In this document: positions 1-7,771 of the stretch, one piece after another | How the letters are laid out: each line of letters starts with the position of its first letter | Numbering within the stretch: position 1 is the stretch's first letter | NCBI GenBank assembly: GCA_036940085.1 | Contig: JALLBK010000737.1 | Coordinates: 1-20,138 of the forward strand | Source: Discostella pseudostelligera | Taxonomy: Eukaryota > Bacillariophyta > Thalassiosirophyceae > Thalassiosirales > Thalassiosiraceae | DNA length: 20,138 nucleotides | Reading direction: 5' to 3' | The notes under the pieces: model-generated | What the model was told of the DNA's origin: nothing | The model's database searches: none | The model's input: only the letters and a program-made list of their open reading frames with translations | Made by a program: the position numbers and the translations under genes

Positions 1-10
1 GCTGCTGTGG

Positions 11-393
11 CCTAGGTTGCAAATTACTGGATTGAAAAAGTAATTACCAAAGGCCAAAATCAGTAAAACCGGGTATACCAGTAATACCTGGTTTTACCGT
101 TTTCTTACCCAGTAATATTGCCAAAAAGTGGCCATGCCAGAGGCAGTAATTGAGACTTTTACTGTTACTGCACCAGGGGGCCTGTTACCCATTGCAATGA
201 TCCATAAAATATCACTGTCAACCCTCGTATTCTCCTCATACATAACCAAGCTATGATCTCCTGGGTTCCGGTTTTACCAAGAGCTTACCACCCAACTTTA
301 CCAGAACTTATTTTCATTAATTTCCAAGCTGGACACAGTAAAAAAATTACTACGCAGTAATACCAGTAATACTGCAGTAATTTGCAACCTAGG
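11..393. mobile_element. Non-autonomous TIR element (MITE-like, possibly hAT-related)
   Basis: A perfect 19-bp terminal inverted repeat, CCTAGGTTGCAAATTACTG at 11-29 and its reverse complement at 375-393, bounds about 383 bp with no credible ORF. CTGTGG directly flanks both ends (5-10 and 394-399). The direct repeat extends to CTGTGGCC (5-12 and 394-401) if the left boundary is placed at 13. CAGTAA or its complement recurs at least eight times inside, near both ends, as subterminal transposase-binding repeats often do. The inner TIR (TAGGTTGCAAA) and a possible 8-bp duplication resemble hAT elements, but the AvrII-like palindrome CCTAGG makes the exact boundary ambiguous. The superfamily is inference; the TIR and flanking repeat are seen directly. 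Confidence 0.75.
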
Positions 394-1176
394 CTGTGGC
401 CATGGCTGTCTTCCTGCCATCGCCCTTCATTGGTGTCCATGCACCACTGCCTTGGTTACCAATGCCATTCCTCTCTGCAGTGACTGGATCGACCATTGGG
501 TGACGATTCCACCAACAATGCTGCCATGGGAACCGTCTCTGATGGGTGCGGTCAAACCGATGTTTCCTACGAGGGTTCCTATGAGCAGTGGGTACCACTC
601 CTTGGCTGGCCAGGTCCACTCATCTGAATTCGGGTTTGCATTGAACGGATGTGATGATTCCTACTAGGGTTCCTACAAGCCTTCCTCACACAACCCCCCA
701 ATTTTTCTCATGAAAGTTATATTTTACTAAGTGATTCATATGATGACACAAAATATTTATATTGTTCTGAGAACAATTTATATTACTAATTTTCGAAACA
801 ATAGTTGAGATAACATTAGAAACATTTGAATTTTAACTTCGAGTAAAATTTAATGTTGGTTTCATCAATTAACTTTGTTACATATTCACTATCATCCTCT
901 CCTCTATCCTTAATTGGCATCTCTCTTCTTCTTCTTCTTTATAGTCTTCCACAAATCCATTGGTGATGTCCCTCCCCTTGACATTCCCTCATCACCAACA
1001 TCTTTGTTGCCTACCCTTCCCGATGCAACACTCCTGTTACTTTTACCTGCTGCCGATTTGGCTTGTCTAGCCATCCCTCCCCTTGACATCCCCAAACCAC
1101 CATCTTTGGTGATTGCACAATTTCAAGAAAGCTCAATTTTGTCATCAACTTTACCACTTACTATTCAGCTTAATAC
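394..1176. other. Intergenic, no gene recognised
   Basis: Short ORFs on both strands show no recognisable domain. The stretch becomes AT-rich after about 700. An imperfect direct repeat of about 28 bp (559-586 and 653-680, sharing AGGGTTCCTA) is present. Two related segments beginning CCCTCCCCTTGACAT lie near 969 and 1075. Nothing here supports a protein or RNA gene. Confidence 0.5.
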
Positions 1177-1567
1177 TATCCTACGTGGGAATTAGTGGCG
1201 AAATGGCAATGACCATGGCAGCCGCCACCTCCTATTAGGATGTGGTAGTATCCCCAGCCCCCCCCCACATATTGAGAGTATCATCCCAACCGTGTCTCTG
1301 CTCCGCTTCAATCCAGCAATTTTGGCCAGAATCTGCGCTGATTTGACAACAAATGCTACATTGGGGTATTAATACAGTTACCAGACTACCCTACGTAGGA
1401 ATTAGTGACGGAATGGCAATGACCATGGCAGCCGCCACCTCTTACTATCACCCTCCAGTACCCGCTGCACCCCCCCAATATTGAGAGCATCATCCCAACC
1501 GTGTTACTACTACACTTTGACCCAGCAATTCTGGCTGGAATCCGGGCTGATTTGACAACACAGGCTA
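1177..1567. repeat. Imperfect tandem duplication, ~210-bp period, two copies
   Basis: Copy 1 (about 1177-1358) and copy 2 (about 1387-1567) share a start around CTACGT(G/A)GGAATTAGTG at 1181 and 1391. They also share a central block, ATGGCAATGACCATGGCAGC, then ATTGAGAG(T/C)ATCATCCCAACCG, and the ending GCTGATTTGACAACA. The copies differ by scattered substitutions and a small indel around a poly-C tract near 1257-1266. No conserved reading frame is apparent, so this looks like non-coding duplicated sequence. Confidence 0.7.
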
Positions 1568-2360
1568 GTGACAGCCCCATGTTGGCAAAATCCAGTGACA
1601 ATGTCGCATGTCGCTGACATGTCGGTGACAATTGCGGCTAAGGATCTCACCCATGCCGTCTCTATGCAGGTGCTATGATTATGATACCTATGAGGAGGAG
1701 GAGGCCCTTACTTGAGAGGAGGCCCTCAACCTCCTCTAGCTCTCCTAATCTTGTCTGTCATCCACTGCACCACAACCACCAACCACCAGGCCCCGCGGTG
1801 CTGCTGCGGCTGGTGGCTGGTGCTCCCAGCAGCTCCATGGAACCTGCCACTTCCCCTGGGGTCCTTCTTCTTCTTCTTCTTCTTCTGCTGCTGCTGCTGC
1901 TGCTGCTTCTCCCTGGCACACTGGTGGTAGGTGGCAGAGATAATATTACATTGAGGGGATGGTACTGGTACCACAGGGATGAGGCAGGAGGTAGTATTTA
2001 TTATGCCTGTTTTGCTTGCCCCCTGGCAAAAGCGGGCAACGGAAAAAGGGGGGCGAATCTCTTGCGCACAAGGCTGCGGGATGGAAGTGATGAAGAAAAA
2101 GTTCTCGAGAACTTGTACAGTATGAATTCCTATCTCGGCATCGTACGTTACATTCTCTCTCCAACGCATGGCTTGCTCGCCATCTCTTTCCCCCTTTCTC
2201 GCTTCACATCCATACTTTTTCTCCAAACCTGAATGAGACTTCATGCCAAGCCAAGCAAGCGAAGAGCGCAAGCAAGGCAAGTGTCTGCACCGTCTGCTAA
2301 CCATGACCACCCAGACGAAGCCAAGAGCATAGTAGGGATCGTCGTTAAACTATCATCATC
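1568..2360. other. Upstream region of the PLAC8 gene
   Basis: About 790 bp precede the PLAC8 start codon. It contains a compound microsatellite and otherwise no recognisable gene. ORFs of 185 and 194 codons on opposite strands here owe their length to the microsatellite and have no domain. The promoter and 5' UTR of the downstream gene presumably lie here, but I see no clear core promoter element. Confidence 0.4.
1864..1910. repeat. Compound (CTT)n(CTG)n microsatellite
   Basis: About seven to eight CTT units are followed directly by about seven CTG units and a terminal CTTCT. In one plus-strand frame this reads as poly-Leu and in another as poly-Phe/poly-Cys; on the minus strand it reads as Gln/Lys runs, which is why spurious ORFs span it. 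Confidence 0.9.
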
Positions 2361-4691
2361 ATGAACGACTTCTCCTCATCCTCCTCATCGATGTGGCAAT
2401 CATCAGCAGCAGTCGAAATGGCCAATAGTGCCATCGACAACGCCCGCCGCGCCGCCGCCTCCGCTCGGAGCAAGCGTACGTCGGCGTCGCCATCGTCGCC
2501 CATGGGCAAGGGATACGATCCATCATCTATCTCCACAAACACACCAAAGGGATTAGCTGCAAATAATCATAATCCTGGCTCGAGTATGGATTTGAAACAC
2601 AACGACAACGCCTTCAACGTCATCGCAACATTGGTTACTGCACGTCTCATCCCTAAAATTCATGTCTCGCCGAACAGTTCACACTACACACTCTCAGACG
2701 AGGATGTTGTCTTCTTTCAGAAAATGCTGCCATCCACGGTCCGTCAGAGCTTCGTCGATGCATTGCGGTATCGCTTGCAATTGCTGAGGGGTGGTGTGGG
2801 AAGTCAAGAAAGTTCGATTGGAAAAATAACGATGCAGTGTCAGCTCTTGGGGTTGGACAGAGAGAACATGAATTTGTTGTTGATGTTGGACCAAAGTTCA
2901 GGCGTCAATGTAAGTAGATATATGCCATGAATGTTTGATTACAATAATGTGCAACCATTGTTATGTGACCACGCGAGTACTGAAACTGATGATATTCTCC
3001 GCCAGTTTCCTATCAACTACAATGCTCAAAGCACGCTTCCTCCAATCTCCCCGAAAAACAATGCCTTTTCACCAAACCATGATCAATCCTTCAACCATGA
3101 CACACGGCAAGATTTCAATACGTCCGGCAACGAGAGAGTAGACAATGGTGTCATTTTTGGCCTGAAAACACCCATGGAATTCTCATCAAATAACACATTT
3201 ACGTCACCCAACAACACGTTCTCGCCGAGGAACAATATTGATAGCACGTTCTCTCCCAGGAACAACATCAATACGTTCTCTCCCAGAAACAATATCAACA
3301 CGTTCTCACCAAAGAACAATATCAATACATTCTCACCTAGAAACAATAATGCGTTCTCGCCTTTGAACTACAACAATAGTTCCACACGAAGTAACACCAA
3401 ACCGACCTCAGCTAAAAATCATTTGTCCAATAACACAGACCAAAACAACGCTTGGGACACTCCTTCCACTGAAAGTCTGGCACGTAGGCAACTCATGGCG
3501 GAAATCAATGAAACCAAATTCCTTATGCGTGACAGTGTTACGCCTGACGCCATCAACTTTTGGAAGAAACACTTGGATGAGTTAGAACAACGTCTCGTCG
3601 CGTTAAGTTTGGAAGAGCAGCTCAAGGCTGTTGGGAGCGGTGATATTCAGAATGCCAACAAATCCACTCTTTGTACTCAATTTCCAGACTTAACACCAGA
3701 GGATCGTGTGAATTCGCCAATGAATCTTGGACGCAGTGTCAGATGGGGATGTCAACCGACTGACCAGAACAGCATACTAGCCGACTCCTACAACGTTGAG
3801 ATCACTCCCTACACACCTCGGAACGAGATGCCAGCGTCCGCGGTGCTAGCACCCGAGATGCCTGTATGCGATGTCGTGGCACCAAGCGATCTGCCGGGTG
3901 GGTACATGTTCGAGGCCCAACTTGACGGGAAGAAATTCCTTGCCACGGTCCCACCCGGAGGAGTTATCAAGGGCGAAACGTTCACCAGTACCATGCGAGA
4001 TCTGGAAACGATTGAAATTCCTGTGCCATTGGGTGCATGGCGGGATGGTGCTATGGACTGTTTCACCGATGGGGTATTCCATTCGTTATTCTTGAATGCA
4101 TTGTTTGTCCCTTGCAGTAAGTTTATGAGCTTATATGAAGTCGTTTATAGCCATATGGTTGTCCTAACGCTGCCCTTTCTCTTAGTTGCACTAGGGCAGA
4201 TCATGACGAGAACAGGACTAGATTGGCGTGGCAGGCCTTCGAATAGACTCGTGACTAGCTTCTCTTGCATGAACATGACCGTTCTACTAATGTTCTGGAT
4301 CGCCATGAATGTCAGCGCGAGTTTCATGATGCGCTTTGCGTGGGAAACAGGCCATGACATCGGAGTAGACTACTACGGACCAATACTACTGATTGACATC
4401 GTCGTTTTGATCTACATGGTTTGTTTGACAGCAACAGTCCGCGGATCCATTCGTAATAAGTATCAAATACCCGAGGTGACTTGTGTGGGGGCGCAGGACT
4501 GTTTGTGTGCCACATTTTGCATGCCATGCACCATTTGTCAAATGGGTCGACATACCGCTGACTATGATACATACCGGGCCTCCTGCTGTTCTCGCACGGG
4601 ATTGCCGCGACATGTCGAGCTTGCCCCGGTAACCTTCTACGACGATCAATATCAAAACATGAACGATGCATCTCTCGGCCACGTCGTTTGA
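2361..4691 (+). CDS. PLAC8 (Cys-rich, DUF614-type) membrane protein, three exons
   Basis: Proposed exons are 2361-2909, 3006-4116 and 4186-4691, giving 721 aa. Intron 1 (2910-3005) has donor GTAAGT and acceptor CGCCAG, phase 0, and carries an in-frame stop. Intron 2 (4117-4185) is described separately. Residues 1-183 are Ser/Ala-rich then helical, with no known domain. An Asn-rich stretch with tandem FSPRNN repeats follows. A helical segment around 3468-3630 is rich in Glu and Leu. A segment near 3895-3995 contains the VPPGGVIKG motif I associate with diatom PLAC8 proteins. The PLAC8 domain runs from about residue 526 (WRDGAMDCF, then NALFVPC) to about 685 (DCLCATFCMPCTICQMGRH), with two hydrophobic segments between the Cys clusters. 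PLAC8 family members are linked to metal (Cd/Zn) handling, cell-size control and Ca2+ flux; the substrate here is unknown. The gene is tail-to-tail with a SulP gene 131 bp away. The domain call is strong; function is not assigned. Confidence 0.85.
3213..3374 (+). repeat. 27-bp coding tandem repeat (TFSPRNNIN)
   Basis: Units start at 3246, 3273, 3300 and 3327 with an exact 27-nt period. Degenerate flanking units lie near 3216 (30-nt spacing) and 3351 (24-nt spacing). The encoded unit is TFSPRNNIN with a K/R alternation and a last unit AFSPLNY. It sits in the disordered Asn-rich middle of the PLAC8 protein. Each unit has an S-P dipeptide, a potential proline-directed phosphorylation site (inference). 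Confidence 0.9.
4117..4185 (+). other. Cryptic in-frame intron inside the PLAC8 domain
   Basis: The donor GTAAGT is at 4117-4122, a CTAAC branch-point match at 4163-4167, and a pyrimidine tract CCCTTTCTCTTAG ends at 4185. The segment is 69 nt (23 codons) with no in-frame stop, so the reading frame stays open through it. Removing it joins NALFVPC directly to IALGQIMTRTGLDW, which restores the compact Cys-cluster spacing expected of the family. Keeping it inserts 23 mostly hydrophobic residues. Confidence 0.8.
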
Positions 4692-4822
4692 ATCAATGCA
4701 CCTATGAGGGTGCCGTACTTCAGCATATTCGCTTGCTTTTATGAGTCCACCAGTAAAATATGTAATAATTTTGGTGTTAATGTTAGCAATCATTCAACAA
4801 TATGCAGCACTCATCATCCGTC
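4692..4822. other. Convergent intergenic spacer
   Basis: The 131 bp between the stop codons of the PLAC8 gene (+) and the first SulP gene (-) must hold both 3' UTRs or overlapping transcript ends. No canonical AATAAA is visible on the plus strand; no other structure was recognised. Confidence 0.5.
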
Positions 4823-6950
4823 TCAATAACGTTCTGGTACAGAACTCGATTCACTAGAATCGTCCTCCTTGTAACGTGACTTCCGACGAGGCATGCGATC
4901 TGGTATAGCCGTAATCATACATTCATTTCTCGCATCGGAGTCTCCACGATGATCATAATGATGAAGTTGTTGTGTCATTATGATTTTGTTCATCTTAGTC
5001 AATTTTCGTCGCGGAGGCACCACCAACTCAAGGAAACTGAATGTACCTTCATTTTCATTTAGATGGGCAGCTGAAATGCAAGTCTCCAAGTGTAAGTAAC
5101 AAACCAATTCTCAAAACAGCAGTGAACGTGATGAGGTACTACTTACCATGAGCGATGGGATCACAAGCATAGCATACGACGCCAATGAAATATCCAACGA
5201 GTCCGTAAGTGCTTGCTAAGATGGCAAACAATGCTGTTATCAATGTCGAAAATAAGTCAGAAGCGACAAGACTCTTCACTCGTGTGCATTTGAGCATCAA
5301 TGCCAATACAGGTGGTGTTTGTATCATGGTCAATATCAAATGCAGAGCAACACCCAGGAGCGCGCCCAAGGGTATCATTGCCACAGCGGGATACGCGAAT
5401 GTAAGTGCGCACAGCATGGCAATACCCGAGGAAAACACGCATAAATGGGTGATGCCGCCCATTTGCAGACCAAGGAGGCTGGTGTGGGCCAAACCCGTAC
5501 CACCCATCCCTAACATGACTCCGCTCACTAAGTTACTGACGCCCTGCCCGTAAAATACATGATCTTGTTCCGAAACCATTGAGGTATACTTGTCTACAAC
5601 GTTAATAGTCACCAGTGATTCCAGGAGATTGATGCAGAACAATGAGAGTCCTGTGGGAATTACAGCAAAGATTGTTTCCATATTAAATGGAGGTGGGGTG
5701 TAGTCCGGGTGAAACATGCCCATAAAGAACCTTGACGACGGCGTCTGCATGTAAGAAAGGTATAGTTGGGGGGGCATTTGTTGTATGAGAGCGGATTTGT
5801 CGCGAATGCCTCATACATACTACTTTTCATTCCATGCACAATCAGCAAATGAACTCACCTCCCAAACAAAGTAATCACCAACTGTCGGAGCCACCCACTC
5901 AGAACTCACCGGCAGAATGCTATTCACGCCCGTGAGTAAAAGAATTGCCAAGAGACTACTTGGAACGATGGCAATGTACTTTGGAAAAAAGTAACACATC
6001 AGCATGGCAACGAATGCCTCAACTGACATTATTATCAGTTGTGATCCGGTGGAGTCCCATGGGAGATCGTAACCGAGGAAGTATGCCCACGGCTGATTGA
6101 GAGTGTCCTCCATAATGTTATCAGTGAAGGATGTTGATTCCAAATACCTCGTCGGCTCAACGTAAGAATCAGCAGCCTCCGAAGTTTGATCCGATGAAAC
6201 ATCAACATCAGTTGCTTGCATGGCAGGGTATAACTTGAAATACCTTAACTGCAGCGCCACCAACAGCAAGCACATTCCATTGACCATTCCAATGGTAATT
6301 CCCGTGGGCAACAACCTTAAATACTTGCCAAGTCTCAGCGCACCAAACAGCACTTGGCAAAACCCACAACATATTACCGAATAGAAAATGTACTCCGGTC
6401 CATGCGTTGACACTAGATATCGAATAGCAATCGCACCCAAACCACTTGGTCCAGACACCATCCCTGGTGCAGCCCCCAATAGTGGGGTGAATATATTCGC
6501 AATCCACGCGGCCTGAAGTGCATGGAATGGATCCACTCCAGCAATAAGCGCATAGCCCACACACTCTGGAATTTGGTTTACCGCCACAGTCATTCCACTC
6601 AGGAGTTGACATATGACAAATCTCCAAGAGCCAGCATGTCTCAAGTCAGTGGCGATGGACATTCCTACCTCGTTTTGCGGTGGAATTCCAGATTGGTCGA
6701 CACTGCAACTGCACTCATTCTCTAGTATGTCGCTTCGACGTCGCCCGGGTGTGAGAGACCGACTGCTGCGCTCCTGCAACTGCCCATTTTCATTATGCTG
6801 ATTCCAACGACTGCTACGCTGCTTTGGCGGCTGAAATCCCTGATTGCTCACGTTCAGCACATGCCCAGACGATAGATAATGGCCATGCGTCTCTATGTCG
6901 CCAATGTTGTATGCGCTGTGGTCCAAGTAGTGTTGTTTCCGACCCATCAT
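4823..6950 (-). CDS. SulP/SLC26-type anion transporter lacking STAS (copy 1)
   Basis: Exons are 6950-5859, 5744-5147 and 5070-4823, giving 645 aa. Intron 1 (5858-5745, 114 nt) is phase 0 with GTGAGT and TGCAG; intron 2 (5146-5071, 76 nt) is phase 1 with GTAAGT and TTTCAG. Residues 1-100 are a hydrophilic cytosolic-type N-terminus with RSLTPGRRR. The membrane domain begins near residue 108 (QLLSGMTVAVNQIPECVGYA) and contains GLGAIAI, LGKYLRLLPTGITIGMVNG, a loop of about 50 residues (242-286), and NLLESLVTINVVDKYT. It then has YGQGVSNLVSG and GMGGTGLAHTSLLG, matching the bacterial-like SulP core. After the last membrane segment only about 82 residues remain, with no STAS fold. The family carries sulfate, bicarbonate, chloride or oxalate; the substrate here is not decided. 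It is a paralogue of the gene ending at 17910. Confidence 0.88.
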
Positions 6951-7771
6951 ACTATTTCATATCTATCATACTATTGCAACTTCGACACCGAGGGCTATTT
7001 ATCATCAAAATACCATGACTATTTGCACTTCTTGCTGAGTTCTTGAAAGCGAATTGATAAGCCATTGACAGCTCCTAATCTGCTTGGTGCACCTTCCACA
7101 TCTCTTGAGAAGAGACACACATGGTGCGTTCTGCGTGAGACGTAAATCCAAGGGAAAGATACATCTAGAGATAGAGAGAGAGAAGAACCCAGTCATTCGT
7201 TCTCGCTCGAAGTGATTTCAACGGCAGGTTTGGTTGTTGCAATCGCCATGGTCAAAGATGCGGGACGGTGCGGTATTGGTACAACTGACTTTATTGGCAG
7301 CGCTGCCCGCCTGCCGCCTGCTGCTCGATGAGTGGCTTTCGTCGCGAGAGAATTTCCAAACCATTTCCCGCCACAAGGCCAAACCATCTCCCGCCAGCCA
7401 TCTTCCGCCAAACCATTCTCCCGCCAAAACATCCCTGTTGTGGTTCTCTGCACTCTGGCACTTCTTCGACTCACACCCTAATCCCTCATCTCGTTGTCCA
7501 TCATTCATCCATAATATTATCGACGCAACTTCCAATATCATATGCTGCATTGATGAGTATGGTAAACGTGGTCGACAAACGACTGTAATTTACTTAAGAA
7601 GTTATGGTCCCAGCCAAGCATGCATTCGATGCAAAATATGATTACCTTAAATGAAAATAGTTTAGCTTGGGAAGTATCAATTCAGATGCAACCCAATCGC
7701 TACAAAAGTTTCAGGTTTGCCGAGTGAAAGATAACGGGCTAACCAGTCGAGTAAAACAACTGAGCAAGACC
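6951..7771. other. Upstream region of SulP copy 1; GGCGGGA motif cluster
   Basis: This 821-bp gap lies between the SulP start codon and the 3' end of the kinase-isomerase gene, both on the minus strand. It contains a GA-rich run near 7166-7187 and the motif array listed separately. ORFs of up to 135 codons occur on both strands but have no recognisable domain and overlap the repeat array, so I do not call them genes. Confidence 0.5.
7355..7432 (-). promoter_or_regulatory. Clustered E2F-like TGGCGGGA motifs
   Basis: On the minus strand the block reads as four degenerate units built on T(G/T)GGCGG(G/A)A followed by ATGG: TTTTGGCGGGAGA, TTTGGCGGAAG, CTGGCGGGAGATGG and GTGGCGGGAAATGG. TTTCCCGC at 7364-7371 (plus) is an exact match to the E2F consensus TTTSSCGC. 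The block lies 405-482 bp upstream of the SulP copy 1 start codon. The repetition is seen directly; E2F/DP binding is inference, and the array could be a simple degenerate tandem repeat. Confidence 0.4.

Noticed and set aside
1675..2232. 185-codon plus-strand ORF with a poly-Leu run
   Set aside because: Its length comes from the CTT/CTG microsatellite and non-coding sequence around it; no domain, and an equally long ORF lies on the opposite strand.
2978..3005. Alternative acceptor ACGCGAG at 2977 for PLAC8 intron 1
   Set aside because: It would shift the frame of exon 2; the acceptor ending at 3005 keeps phase 0 and has a better pyrimidine tract and CTGAT branch match.
3083..3346. Minus-strand ORF with regularly repeated FLGENVL-like units
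   Set aside because: It is the antisense reading of the 27-bp minisatellite in the PLAC8 gene, whose plus-strand frame is continuous with a recognised domain.
3213..3374. Regularly spaced repeats considered as a CRISPR-like array
   Set aside because: Units are contiguous with no unique spacers, the period is a multiple of three inside an ORF, and the genome is eukaryotic.
5139..5777. A separate short SulP-like gene starting at the Met codon at 5777
   Set aside because: The 11 residues before the intron acceptor are intronic; splicing from 5859 to 5744 gives a continuous transporter core, and the paralogue has the same junction.
7234..7641. 135-codon plus-strand ORF between SulP copy 1 and the kinase gene
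   Set aside because: No recognisable domain; it overlaps the GGCGGGA motif array and competing ORFs on the other strand.
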